Shown here: positions 27,344-36,261 of the stretch, one piece after another | Numbering within the stretch: the stretch's first letter is position 1 | Layout: each line of letters opens with the position of its first letter | Origin: Butyrivibrio sp. LC3010 | Lineage (GTDB): Bacteria > Bacillota > Clostridia > Lachnospirales > Lachnospiraceae | Direction: 5' to 3' | Length of the DNA: 64,000 bases | Assembly (NCBI RefSeq): GCF_000424385.1 | Contig: NZ_AUJU01000008.1 | Coordinates: 1-64,000, forward strand | Position numbers and translations under genes: made by a program | Notes under the pieces: model-generated | What the model was told of the DNA's origin: nothing | The model's database searches: none | The model's input: the letters and a program-made list of their open reading frames with translations, nothing else

Positions 27344-29113
27344 TCACTCTGCATCTGCTAAAGCAAGCACACCCTCTTCTCCGGTGCGGATCTTAACAAC
27401 ATTGTCGATGCTGTAAACGAAGATCTTACCATCACCGATTTTTCCTGTATAAAGTGTTCTCTTAGCTGCTTCAATGACATCCTCAACAGGAATCTTGCTG
27501 ACAACAACTTCAAGCTTGATCTTGGGAAGAAGTGTTACATCCATTTCAACGCCGCGATACTTCTGACCGGAGCCCTTCTGAACTCCACATCCCATAACCT
27601 GAGTAACTGTCATTCCTGTTACGCCAAGTTCGTTCATTGCCTTTCTTAACTTGTCATATCTTGAAAGCTTGGTTACAATAACTACCTTATGAATAGCTGT
27701 CTCTGTTTTAACAGGTGATGTAACAACAGGTACTGATGCATTTTTCTGGAATTCAGTAGCTGTATCATAGTCACTAGCACCAAGGTCTGTGTTTTCATTC
27801 ACATCCATGTTCAATGTGTTTGAAATATCCATAAGAGCAAATCCTGAATATGCTGATGCAAGACCATGCTCTGTTGCGTCAAGACCTGTGATTTCCTCTT
27901 CCTCTGTTACTCTGAGTCCTAAAACTGCCTTAATTACTGCAAATGTGATAGAGATTGTTACTGCTGTCCAGCCTGCAACTGCTACAAAACCAACAAGCTG
28001 AATTCCAAGAAGCTTAAGACCACCGCCATAGAAAAGACCTGTCATCTCATTTCCGGCAGCATCTGCAATGCTGTATCCCGGAGCTGTATTTGTTGCAAAA
28101 AGACCAACTGCAATTGTTCCCCAGATACCGTTTAAGCAATGTACTGCAACTGCTCCAACAGGATCATCAATATGAAGCTTATAATCAAGAAGCCATACAC
28201 CAAAGCAAACCAGAAGTCCTGCCACGATACCGATCACAATTGCACCAAAAGCATCTGTTACATCACAGGGTGCTGTGATTGCTACAAGACCTGCCAGTGA
28301 AGCGTTAAGACACATTGAAACATCAGGCTTGCCATACTTAAGCCATGTAAAGATCATGCATGTTACTGTTGCCAGAGCAGGTGCTATTGTTGTTGTTACA
28401 AATATTGAACCAAGCTGATCAATTGATGTTGCTGCTGCTCCGTTAAATCCGTACCAGCCAAGCCAGAGAATGAAAACACCAAGCGCTGCTGCTGTGAGAT
28501 TGTGACCGGGGAAAGCATTTACTTTTGTAACTTTTCCGTTCTTATCTCTCTCGAACTTACCAATGCGGGCTCCAAGGAAAGTTGCTCCGATAAGTGCTGA
28601 AATACCACCTACCATATGGATTGCTGTTGATCCTGCAAAATCGTGGAAACCTATCTGAGAAAGAAATCCGCCACCCCAGATCCAATGTGCTTCAATGGGA
28701 TAAATGATTGCTGAAATAACTGCTGAATATACACAGTAGGAAATGAACTTTGTTCTTTCAGCCATTGATCCTGAAACGATTGTTGCTGTTGTAGCACAGA
28801 ACACAAGGTTGAATACGAAATTTGACCAGTCAAAATTTGCATAGCCTGTAAAAATATCAAATCCCGGTCTTCCGATTATCCCCATGACATCTTCACCAAG
28901 AAGAAGTCCAAAACCAATGAGGATAAACACAACAGTACCGATACAGAAATCCATCAGGTTTTTCATGATGATATTTCCTGTATTTTTTGCTCTTGTAAAT
29001 CCGGCTTCGCACATTGCAAATCCTGCCTGCATCCAGAAAACAAGAGCTGCGCCAATTAGAAACCACACTCCAAAGATTTTTCCATCAATAATACTCATTA
29101 ACTCTTCACTCAT
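27344..29113 (-). CDS. Ammonium transporter fused to a PII signal-transduction domain
   Basis: The product has 589 residues from the ATG at 29113, which has GGAGGAG 7 nt upstream. A longer frame from 29197 runs through a terminator hairpin and is rejected. Residues 1-415 form the Amt channel with 11 hydrophobic segments and the twin histidines His166 and His325. After a ~55-residue acidic linker comes a GlnB/GlnK-like domain (about 475-585): KVVIVTKLSRYDKLRKA, T-loop with GQKYRGVEMDV, and TGKIGDGKIFV. PII normally blocks Amt by inserting its T-loop in the pore, so fusion puts the regulator at the channel. The Tyr uridylylated in enteric GlnB is Met here, so control should be by ATP/ADP and 2-oxoglutarate. 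First gene of the nitrogen cluster. Confidence 0.93.
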   Translation of the reverse strand: MSEELMSIIDGKIFGVWFLIGAALVFWMQAGFAMCEAGFTRAKNTGNIIMKNLMDFCIGTVVFILIGFGLLLGEDVMGIIGRPGFDIFTGYANFDWSNFVFNLVFCATTATIVSGSMAERTKFISYCVYSAVISAIIYPIEAHWIWGGGFLSQIGFHDFAGSTAIHMVGGISALIGATFLGARIGKFERDKNGKVTKVNAFPGHNLTAAALGVFILWLGWYGFNGAAATSIDQLGSIFVTTTIAPALATVTCMIFTWLKYGKPDVSMCLNASLAGLVAITAPCDVTDAFGAIVIGIVAGLLVCFGVWLLDYKLHIDDPVGAVAVHCLNGIWGTIAVGLFATNTAPGYSIADAAGNEMTGLFYGGGLKLLGIQLVGFVAVAGWTAVTISITFAVIKAVLGLRVTEEEEITGLDATEHGLASAYSGFALMDISNTLNMDVNENTDLGASDYDTATEFQKNASVPVVTSPVKTETAIHKVVIVTKLSRYDKLRKAMNELGVTGMTVTQVMGCGVQKGSGQKYRGVEMDVTLLPKIKLEVVVSKIPVEDVIEAAKRTLYTGKIGDGKIFVYSIDNVVKIRTGEEGVLALADAE

Positions 29114-29151
29114 AATCCGCTCCTCCAAAAGCATAACTGTGTCGTTTATGC

Positions 29152-29206
29152 AAAAAAAGCGGCGCAGCAGAGACCAGTCCTGAAACTGATGCCCCATTGC
29201 ACCGCT
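29152..29206 (-). terminator. Intrinsic terminator in the amt leader, possible attenuator
   Basis: On the minus strand AGCGGTGCA pairs with TGCGCCGCT (plus 29198-29206 with 29158-29166, one U-G), with an inner ATCAGT/ACTGGT stem and a 6-nt loop. The stem is followed by seven T (plus 29152-29158), 38 nt before the amt ATG. Confidence 0.75.
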
Positions 29207-29363
29207 AAAGTCTTAAATTTGAAGTTTGAATACGTGTATACATTTCTCCGGAGTCGTATTCTTATAGCATGTCACACCCAACTAAATGCATCGTAAAGTG
29301 ATCTCATATGGTTCTCACTATACTCGAAAAACACCACGTCAAATGCTCTGCCTGAATATACAG
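29207..29363 (-). promoter_or_regulatory. Central part of the amt leader between two terminator hairpins
   Basis: No reading frame is convincing here. On the minus strand GAATACG and CGTATTC (about 29231-29265) can pair around CTCCGGAG, and AGTGA/TCACT around CATATG (about 29297-29319). It may hold an antiterminator or a ligand-binding fold, but I recognise no class. Confidence 0.4.
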
Positions 29364-29396
29364 AAAAAGCGCCTTAGAGTGTTATCTCTAAGACGC
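29364..29396 (-). terminator. Promoter-proximal terminator-like hairpin in the amt leader
   Basis: An 11-bp stem, GCGTCTTAGAG with CTCTAAGGCGC (one U-G), has a 6-nt loop and is followed on the minus strand by TTTTT. It begins about 15 nt after the predicted transcription start, so it would stop transcripts almost at once unless overcome. Confidence 0.75.
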
Positions 29397-29416
29397 CCTT
29401 GTCTTTATAGGTTGTG

Positions 29417-29445
29417 ATTTTACGCTTGCATTAAATGAGTGTCAA
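29417..29445 (-). promoter_or_regulatory. Near-consensus sigma-A promoter for the nitrogen cluster
   Basis: On the minus strand: TTGACA (plus 29440-29445), 17-nt spacer, TAAAAT (plus 29417-29422). The predicted start is near 29410, giving a leader of about 300 nt before the amt ATG. Confidence 0.75.
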
Positions 29446-29677
29446 GATGTTTTTGAAGTTTTTTAAAAATAAATTTCCTAACTATTTGTCCGGGTGCCTA
29501 AATTCCGGACATTTTGCTTTATGCGTTTGTATTTATCTCAATCTCTTCAAAGCAAATTTATTAATCCATAGTCTAATAAAATACGATTTAAGAGATATTT
29601 AATATAATTTTAATTAACTAAATAAAAGCCATATTTTATCATAATTATATACTGATTTTATTTTAAAGGAGGTCATT

Positions 29678-31789
29678 ATGGCTGCTGAAAAAAACAAGAA
29701 TTCCAATGCTCTGAAAATTGAGGGAATGAGTCTTAAGGCAACTCTTATTGTAACTATAGTTCCTATTGTTGCTATCCTTCTTATAGCCCTTACCGTAATT
29801 ACAACCGTCATAAGCAGAAATATGATAATTGAGCGTTCCACGAGTGAAATGAAGGCAACTCTTGGAGAGCATACGAATTATATTTATTCTGAGCTGGAGA
29901 ATATCCGGGCGCAGGCTGATTCCGTAGCAAGAATGGTTGCAGGAACCTATGAGACAACCCCTTTAGATGGCTATGGAGAAGCCCTCACCGAAGTTATTGA
30001 AGGAAGTGACCTGGTACTTGGAGCAGGTCTTTGGTTTGAACCAAATGTATTTGATAAAGAGCAGCAATATTGCGGCCCCTATTGGTATAAAAACACAACA
30101 TCAGAAGGTGTTTGGGATGGGAAAGATCTTGAGCTTACATGGGACTATTCAAATGCTGATTATGACTATTTTTCACAGGAATACTATGTAAACGCCAAAT
30201 CACTGCCAAATGCAACAATAACTGACCCTTACTACGATCCGGCAAGCGGAATCGTCATGGCGTCCTGTTCTGCCCCCATAAAAACTATTGATGGCCAGTT
30301 TATCGGTTGTGTCACCGTCGACATTATGCTGACAGAGATCAGTGAACAGATAGCCTCCATTAAAGTTGGAGAAACAGGAACACTTTTCTTAATTGACGGT
30401 GTAGGTAATTATATATGTCACCCCGAATTTCCTGATGCATGTAAAGATCAGATGAATATCAAAGATTCGACTGAATTAGGTGAGTATGTTCAGAGCGTGC
30501 AGTCAAGTGATTCCGGAGAAGGTTCTTTTGTAGCAGGAGGCGGCAAGCGTCTTCTATTCTGGAGTAAAGTTCCTGAAATGACCTGGAAAGTCGGCCTTAG
30601 AATTTCTGAGTCTGAGATATTAAAGCAGGTTAATGCACTCATGTACATCTCTATTATCGTATGTGTTGTAGCAGTCTTACTTACTACAATAGTGATCATC
30701 TATCAGGCTACCGGCATTGCCAAAGCAGTCTCTGTTGTAGCTAATTCTCTTGCCCACTTAAGAGAAGGTGAATTTGTCAAAATAACCGGCGTCAAGAAGA
30801 GAAAAGATGAAATTGGTCTGATGACGGAATCAACAAATGACGTAATCAATCGACTTGAAAGCATCGTTACCAATATCAAAGATTCTGCCATGTCAGTCAG
30901 TTCATCATCAGAGGAATTATCTGATATGGCTAATCAGATTTCCCAGACTGCTGAGGACGTTTCAAATGCCGTTCAGGAAATTGCATCAGGAGCTACACAG
31001 CAGGCTGATGAAATCCAGAGTGCATCCGAAAATGTTGGACGTATCGGTGACGCTGTAACGGATGTCCAGGATTCTACTGACAGTCTTTCAACTACTGCAG
31101 GTAAGATGAAGGAAGCTTCCGAGATTTCCAGCAAATCCCTTGCTTCACTTCAGGATTCCTCTCAGGAGATGACAGCTAAGATTGATGAAATATCAAGAAC
31201 CATTCAGGCAACTCAGGAAGCCGTTACCAATATCGGTGGCAAGGTAGAAGGTATTACCTCCATAGCTACCCAGACCAATCTCCTTTCCCTCAATGCTTCT
31301 ATCGAAGCAGCAAGAGCCGGCGAAGCAGGAAAAGGATTTGCGGTTGTTGCTGAGGAGATCGGACAACTTGCTGAAAACTCCAAGCAACTTGCTGATGATA
31401 TCAAGGTTGAAATGGAGTCACTCCTTAATCAGGCTAAAGCTGCTGTTGATGCCGCCGAAGATGTTCGTCAAGGCAATATCGACCAACAGACAGCCCTCGG
31501 TGATACCCTTGCTGCTGTAAACGGTATGCTTGAAGATATCGGAAGTACCGTTGGCGGTGTTCAGCTTATCAGTGAAGGCGCAAACACCTGTGAGAACTCC
31601 AAGAATGCAGTTGTTGATACCATGAGCGCACTCTCCGCAATATCTGAAGAAAATGCAGCTTCTTCAGAAGAAACAGGAGCATCCATGCAGGAGCTGTCAG
31701 CTACGGTTACTACACTTGCAGGCTCCGCTTCAACACTTAAGGATATAGCTGAAAAGCTCAACGAGGAAATGCAGTTCTTCAAATCCTGA
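29678..31789 (+). CDS. Methyl-accepting chemotaxis protein with Cache sensor
   Basis: This 703-residue transmembrane chemoreceptor has a first helix at about 21-47. An extracellular dCache-type domain follows at about 55-312, containing the YWGxx-like GPYWYKNTT and DPYYDPASG motifs that bind small ligands such as amino acids. Helix 2 is about 315-345, HAMP about 345-395, and a signalling coiled coil runs to the end. The hairpin tip [20 protein letters not shown] with [14 protein letters not shown] (about 531-565) contacts CheA and CheW. Glu/Gln pairs nearby are methylation sites. It starts with AAAGGAGG. It is divergent from the nitrogen cluster, which hints at a nitrogenous attractant, by inference only. 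Confidence 0.94.
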   Translation: MAAEKNKNSNALKIEGMSLKATLIVTIVPIVAILLIALTVITTVISRNMIIERSTSEMKATLGEHTNYIYSELENIRAQADSVARMVAGTYETTPLDGYGEALTEVIEGSDLVLGAGLWFEPNVFDKEQQYCGPYWYKNTTSEGVWDGKDLELTWDYSNADYDYFSQEYYVNAKSLPNATITDPYYDPASGIVMASCSAPIKTIDGQFIGCVTVDIMLTEISEQIASIKVGETGTLFLIDGVGNYICHPEFPDACKDQMNIKDSTELGEYVQSVQSSDSGEGSFVAGGGKRLLFWSKVPEMTWKVGLRISESEILKQVNALMYISIIVCVVAVLLTTIVIIYQATGIAKAVSVVANSLAHLREGEFVKITGVKKRKDEIGLMTESTNDVINRLESIVTNIKDSAMSVSSSSEELSDMANQISQTAEDVSNAVQEIASGATQQADEIQSASENVGRIGDAVTDVQDSTDSLSTTAGKMKEASEISSKSLASLQDSSQEMTAKIDEISRTIQATQEAVTNIGGKVEGITSIATQTNLLSLNASIEAARAGEAGKGFAVVAEEIGQLAENSKQLADDIKVEMESLLNQAKAAVDAAEDVRQGNIDQQTALGDTLAAVNGMLEDIGSTVGGVQLISEGANTCENSKNAVVDTMSALSAISEENAASSEETGASMQELSATVTTLAGSASTLKDIAEKLNEEMQFFKS

Positions 31790-31828
31790 TAGATAATCAG
31801 ATTTCCTTTCTTATAAATATGCTCAAAA

Positions 31829-31865
31829 GGCGAAGACATTTTGGTAAATACCTGATGTCTTCGCC
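31829..31865. terminator. Bidirectional terminator between the chemoreceptor and the microprotein gene
   Basis: A perfect 11-bp stem (GGCGAAGACAT with ATGTCTTCGCC) has a 15-nt loop. On the minus strand it is followed by TTTT, so it ends the microprotein transcript; on the plus strand it follows the chemoreceptor stop by 40 nt. Confidence 0.75.
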
Positions 31866-31990
31866 CCTTGACTTTGAGCCGCACACTTAATAGGTTTTTA
31901 TACGAGCCAAGTGTGAGCCTTGTAAGTCCACCTGGCAAAATCTATTAGGGCCTTGGTGGAACCTGCTCCAAATGAACGCTTTGGTAAATT
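31866..31990 (-). other. 3' untranslated region of the microprotein gene, with hairpins
   Basis: On the minus strand CACACTT and AAGTGTG (plus 31909-31915 with 31882-31888) form a 7-bp stem, and CCACC/GGTGG another upstream. The region could act as a small RNA together with the coding part. Confidence 0.4.
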
Positions 31991-32077
31991 TTATGACTCT
32001 TTTTCTTCTTCCAATTTCTTGATCAGCTTGTCAATTTCTTCCTGCGAAAGCATCGCCATATCATTTGCTTCAGCCAT
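31991..32077 (-). CDS. 28-residue microprotein resembling the CheY-binding N-terminus of FliM
   Basis: The frame has 28 codons plus stop, with GGAGG 5-6 nt before the ATG and a promoter candidate 36 nt further up. The peptide contains MLSQEEIDKLIKKLEEE; FliM and FliY flagellar-switch proteins begin with a closely similar LSQEEIDALL segment that docks phosphorylated CheY. The rest is charged and probably helical. It lies 200 nt from a chemoreceptor gene, in convergent orientation. A free peptide of this type could bind CheY-P or mimic the switch; this is inference. It is too short for standard gene callers. The alternative is a chance helical peptide in a small RNA. Confidence 0.65.
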   Translation of the reverse strand: MAEANDMAMLSQEEIDKLIKKLEEEKES

Positions 32078-32119
32078 GTTTTTCCTCCGATATAATTGCT
32101 GTCGTAAGTGGTGAGTATA

Positions 32120-32148
32120 TTTATATCATCAAACAATATTCATGTCAT
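32120..32148 (-). promoter_or_regulatory. Sigma-A promoter for the FliM-like microprotein
   Basis: On the minus strand: ATGACA (plus 32143-32148), 17-nt spacer, TATAAA (plus 32120-32125). Five of six bases match at each box. The start would be near 32113, giving a 36-nt leader. Confidence 0.6.
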
Positions 32149-32326
32149 TAACAATAACAATTGCTCTTAAATATTTTCCAAAATTTACAAAACAGAAACG
32201 ACTGAATAACTTTTTTTGTTAACTATTCTGAATTGCATGTATTATAATTTTATGAAGTAACAGACTGCCCTGCAAAAAAAATTTACTATAGTCTTTTACA
32301 TATGACATTTTAAGAGGTTGTTATTT

Positions 32327-33307
32327 ATGAACAAAGTAATCATTGACTGCGATCCGGGTATCGATGACTCTTTAGCTATTATGCTGGCTCTTAACAGTCC
32401 GGAGATAGATGTCATCGGAATAACCATCGTAGCCGGCAACTCTCCGGTGGAACTTGGTTTTAAAAATGCAAAACGTATACTTAAATTCCTCGGAAGGCTC
32501 GATGTACCGGTATATGCAGGTGCTTCAGCGCCCAGAAAAAGAGAGTACGTAAATGCCCTTGATACTCACGGAAGTGACGGTCTTGGTGAGAGCTTTTTGC
32601 CAGAGGTGGAAGGTCAGAAGATTCCTGAAAAATCAGCAGTAAAGTTTATGGAGGAGTCTTTACTTCAAAGCGATGTGTCTGTTATAGCACTAGGTCCTTT
32701 ATCTAATCTGGCAGAGCTTATTGATAAGGCCCCTTCCGCTTTTCTTTCCATCAAAAGACTGGTTTCCATGGGCGGCAATTTCAGAAGTCACGGAAACTGC
32801 TCTCCCGTTGCAGAATACAACTATTGGGAGGATCCCGACAGTGCAAAGCTCGTCTTCGACACGCTCTATGAGAACCATAAGAAGATTGAGATGGTTGGCC
32901 TTGATGTAACAAGAGAAATTGTTCTTACCCCTGAGATTTTGGCTGAAATGAAAAGAGCCAATCCCATTACAGGTGATTTCATCGAAAAAATCACCAGCTT
33001 CTACTTTAAATTTCACTGGGAATGGGAGCACATAAGAGGCTGCGTCATAAATGATCCTCTTGCTGTTGCACAGTTCCTAAACCCTGATATCCTGTCAGGA
33101 TTTGAAGCCTTTACAGAAGTGGAAACAGGTGGCATAAGCCTTGGTCAGACAGTAGTTGATTCCATGAGTTTTTACAGGAAAGAAAGTAATGCACTCATCT
33201 ACACGAAAGTAGACAAAGCCGTGTTCTGGGAAATGTTTTTGACAAGAGTACTTAATATAGAACCTGAATATTGCAAGGCAAAATTCAGTAATTTGATTCT
33301 GAGGTGA
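32327..33307 (+). CDS. Inosine/uridine-preferring nucleoside hydrolase
   Basis: The product is a cytoplasmic ribonucleoside N-ribohydrolase of 326 residues that splits nucleosides to base and ribose. The calcium-binding signature DCDPGIDDSLA lies at about 6-16. Further family motifs are ALGPLSNLAEL, GGNFRSHGN, AEYNYWEDPDSAKLVF and the late INDPLAVAQFL with the Ca-binding Asp. The ATG at 32327 has AAGAGG 9 nt upstream; a TTG three codons earlier is less likely. It is followed after 43 nt by an ECF S component, which suggests uptake and breakdown of nucleosides as one unit. Confidence 0.92.
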   Translation: MNKVIIDCDPGIDDSLAIMLALNSPEIDVIGITIVAGNSPVELGFKNAKRILKFLGRLDVPVYAGASAPRKREYVNALDTHGSDGLGESFLPEVEGQKIPEKSAVKFMEESLLQSDVSVIALGPLSNLAELIDKAPSAFLSIKRLVSMGGNFRSHGNCSPVAEYNYWEDPDSAKLVFDTLYENHKKIEMVGLDVTREIVLTPEILAEMKRANPITGDFIEKITSFYFKFHWEWEHIRGCVINDPLAVAQFLNPDILSGFEAFTEVETGGISLGQTVVDSMSFYRKESNALIYTKVDKAVFWEMFLTRVLNIEPEYCKAKFSNLILR

Positions 33308-33350
33308 CATTAGGAATCTCAAGTGACGAAAAACAGGAGAATTAAAAATC

Positions 33351-33932
33351 GTGAAAAACAATGCAAAAAAAATCACTTTAGTCGCTTTTGCGGTTGCCAT
33401 TAATATTATTGGGAGCAAGATTGCTTTGCTTTTTAATCTTCCGATATTTCTAGACAGTATCGGAACCATGCTCGCCGGAATGGCTTTAGGTCCTATAGCC
33501 GGCGGCCTTACAGCACTTGTTGGAGGCTTAATAAACGGCGTGCTGGGAGATATCTACGCAATATACTTTTCCTTCAGTGGTGTGCTTATGGGCATAATTG
33601 CCGGTCTTCTTTTCTACAATAAGAGAATAATGATTTCTTCCATTCTTTGGAAATGTCTTATTGTTACAGTTCCTGCTTCTGCCCTTTCAGCATGTATAGA
33701 GACCTTCCTCTTTGGAGGAATAACCTCTGCAGCATTCACAACATTTCTTGTTCAGGCTCTCTCGCAGACAGCATTAAAGCTTTTGGGAAGTGCCTTCTTA
33801 ACACAGGCTGTTACAGACTATGTTGATAAGGTGATTGCAATTATACTTGTTTATCAGTGCATGCAGCGTCTTCCCTATGAGCTTACTCACTTTGATGACA
33901 TTGAAAATAACGCAGATACTCCTAAATTTTAA
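33351..33932 (+). CDS. ECF transporter substrate-specific (S) component
   Basis: This 193-residue protein has six hydrophobic segments and a basic N-terminus typical of S components, which bind a vitamin or nucleoside-like compound and dock on a shared EcfAAT energising module. The second segment DSIGTMLAGMALGPIAGGLTA and GLINGVLGD are family-like loops with small residues. The start is GTG with AGGAG 11 nt upstream. No EcfA or EcfT gene is in the window. Its position directly after a nucleoside hydrolase suggests nucleoside or nucleobase uptake; the substrate is inferred from that only. Confidence 0.78.
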   Translation: MKNNAKKITLVAFAVAINIIGSKIALLFNLPIFLDSIGTMLAGMALGPIAGGLTALVGGLINGVLGDIYAIYFSFSGVLMGIIAGLLFYNKRIMISSILWKCLIVTVPASALSACIETFLFGGITSAAFTTFLVQALSQTALKLLGSAFLTQAVTDYVDKVIAIILVYQCMQRLPYELTHFDDIENNADTPKF

Positions 33933-33969
33933 TAAAACTGCAATATTGAATGAGCCTTTATGGAACTAA

Positions 33970-36111
33970 TTACACAAGCCTCATCCCCATGACAAATGCA
34001 AAGGGATAAGCAAACAGCCTCTCCTTCCCATCCTCGAATACTACAGAGAACTTGGAGGGGATATTATCATCATCATAGACTACATCAGTTATAGTGCCAT
34101 TTCCGTATTTGGGCTGCGCAATCTTTTGCCCAATCACCAGATTTGACGGGTACTCTGATGTAGTACTCTGATTCCTTTTATTTGATTCAAGACTCTTCTT
34201 AATGGAAGCCCTGGCTTTTTTGACATTCTCTTTTATACTCTGCTCTTCATTTCTTGAGATGCTGGTGATTTCCTTTACAAATGTGGATTCTTCGTCATTG
34301 TAAAGGAATATATTAAGCTTGTTTCTGGCTCTCGTCATTCCCACATAGAAAATTCTGCGTTCTTCTTCAAAATCCCGTTTTTCCTTAAGTGTCGCCCTGT
34401 TGTAATTCTTGATTACTTCATCCGGAAATACTCCGTCACAGACATCCATCAGATAGACTTCATCATACTCTAATCCTTTACTGGAATGGATGGTCGACAG
34501 AATAAACTGAGCCTTGTAATCCGGAACCTTATTGCTTATCAAATCCTTTAGAGTTTCAAGCCGCCTTAAAAATCCATCGATGGACTCCTCTCTCATTGCC
34601 AGCATCTTCAGGATGAACATCTTGTTGGTATCGAGATGATTATCCTCCATATATTCGCCGTATCCCATGTACTGCTCTATTCTGTTAATCGCCTTTATCG
34701 GTGCTTCGTGCCTCATATTTGCAAAGTGGGTTCTTATTGATCTGCATTTACCCTTTACCCTTGCATTTATCATATCCGTCTCTTCAAGAGCATCCAGTAT
34801 CGGAATATCACTTGATGCAGAAATCCTGCAGAGCCTCTCAGCCTGTGGCTTTTTTAGATAGGTCTGGAATTTAAAATATATTTTCAGAAAAATATCGCTG
34901 TCATAGGGATCAATGGAAAACTGCAGCATATTGATGACATCCGTCACTACTCTGTGAGTAAAAAATGCCATATCAGCGCTCTTTATCCTATATGGAATAT
35001 TCTCCCTCTCAAGAATATCCACAAGGGGAAGAATACTCTCATTATCTCTGTAGAGAACCGCCGTCTGACTTGTCACATCAGCTGCCACCTTAAGCAGATA
35101 ATTGTACTGATTTCTCCTGCTGTTGAGATGGATATATCCAATATCAGAGGCCTTTCCCCTGTTGGCCTTCATATGCTTATCATGCCTCATGCTGTTGTGA
35201 AGTATAAACCGGTCTGCTGCCTCTACAATATTGGCATTGGATCTGTAATTCCTATCCATTATAAGGACTCTGGCTCCGGGATGATCCTTTTCAAAATTGA
35301 GGAGTGCCTCAGGGTAAGCTGCTCTAAAACCATAAATACTCTGATCCTCATCTCCTACCATGAAAAGATTGCCCTCCGTCCCTGACAGAAGACTTATTAT
35401 CATATGCTGTATTTTCGATGTGTCCTGGGCTTCATCCACACAGATGTAACGATATTTATTCTTGTAAAAAGAAAGAAGATCCGGGGATGATTTAAGCATT
35501 CTGTATGCATAGATCATCTGGTCGTCATAGTCCATCATCTCTCTCTTTTTAAGCTCATTATTATAGGCTTCATATATATCCAGAATGGCCGTATCTTCCT
35601 CTTTCTCAAGCTCCATGATTTCTTTCTTCGTCAGCATCATGTTCTTGCAGTAGGTGATAAGCGTCCTCACGCTTTTTATATCACTCTCCGTGGGATATTC
35701 TTCATAGATACGGACATAGTTTTCGGTAAGAATCTTACTTATCACCTTTTCATCAGTGACCAGCTGATAAGCATTCTTACCGATAAGACGTCCATAATGG
35801 GCAATTATCTTTGCACATATTCCATTGATAGTGCGAAATTCAAGAAATGATGATATGTCACTTCCAAATATTTTTTCAAACCTGGCAGCCATATCCCTGG
35901 TAGCCGCCACCGTGTAGGTCAGGGTCAGAATATTCTCCGGTGCTATATCTTTACAAAAAAGCATATAGCCAAGTCTGTTAACCAAAACCGTAGTCTTTCC
36001 GCTCCCCGGAACAGCAAGAAGAAGTACCGGCCCCTTCACCGTCCTTACTGCATCCAGCTGCTGCTCGCTAAGTCCTATGGCATATTTTTCAAAAAATTCA
36101 TTTTCCGTCAT
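33970..36111 (-). CDS. UvrD/PcrA-like superfamily I DNA helicase
   Basis: The product is a 713-residue ATP-dependent 3'-5' DNA helicase used in repair or replication-fork processing. Motifs in order: Q motif LSEQQLDAV, Walker A PGSGKTT (about 35-41), Ia TYTVAATRDMAAR, II VDEAQDT (about 226), III DQSIYGFRAAYPE, IV RNYRS, V TIHSSKGLEYDEVYL, VI FYVGMTRARNKL. All are intact. The 2B region is somewhat shorter than in PcrA. The C-terminal 60 residues form a small beta domain (GQKIAQPKYGNGTITDV) like the tail that contacts RNA polymerase in PcrA/UvrD. No obvious ribosome site lies close to the ATG. It is monocistronic and convergent with the ECF gene. Confidence 0.92.
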   Translation of the reverse strand: MTENEFFEKYAIGLSEQQLDAVRTVKGPVLLLAVPGSGKTTVLVNRLGYMLFCKDIAPENILTLTYTVAATRDMAARFEKIFGSDISSFLEFRTINGICAKIIAHYGRLIGKNAYQLVTDEKVISKILTENYVRIYEEYPTESDIKSVRTLITYCKNMMLTKKEIMELEKEEDTAILDIYEAYNNELKKREMMDYDDQMIYAYRMLKSSPDLLSFYKNKYRYICVDEAQDTSKIQHMIISLLSGTEGNLFMVGDEDQSIYGFRAAYPEALLNFEKDHPGARVLIMDRNYRSNANIVEAADRFILHNSMRHDKHMKANRGKASDIGYIHLNSRRNQYNYLLKVAADVTSQTAVLYRDNESILPLVDILERENIPYRIKSADMAFFTHRVVTDVINMLQFSIDPYDSDIFLKIYFKFQTYLKKPQAERLCRISASSDIPILDALEETDMINARVKGKCRSIRTHFANMRHEAPIKAINRIEQYMGYGEYMEDNHLDTNKMFILKMLAMREESIDGFLRRLETLKDLISNKVPDYKAQFILSTIHSSKGLEYDEVYLMDVCDGVFPDEVIKNYNRATLKEKRDFEEERRIFYVGMTRARNKLNIFLYNDEESTFVKEITSISRNEEQSIKENVKKARASIKKSLESNKRNQSTTSEYPSNLVIGQKIAQPKYGNGTITDVVYDDDNIPSKFSVVFEDGKERLFAYPFAFVMGMRLV

Positions 36112-36261
36112 GAGAACAGTTACGCAATCTCCTTTTATTCAGCCTTTCTGAAGGCTTTACCAGCAACATTCGGAAAGGAACTTCACTAAAGTAAGATATA
36201 TCATAACATTAATAAGGGGCAAATCTGAAAGTATTTTAAGAACTAGGCATATAGCAAGGCG

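Noticed and set aside
29114..29197. N-terminal extension of the Amt-PII frame to 29197
   Set aside because: It would be encoded by the terminator hairpin and U run, and the ATG at 29113 has a strong GGAGGAG site.
29342..29370. Second promoter TTGACG...TATAGT in the amt leader
   Set aside because: The spacer is only 14 nt, too short for sigma-A.
29152..29396. ANTAR-type target hairpins in the amt leader
   Set aside because: Both hairpins have 6-nt loops, but the loop bases do not show A at position 1 together with G at position 4.
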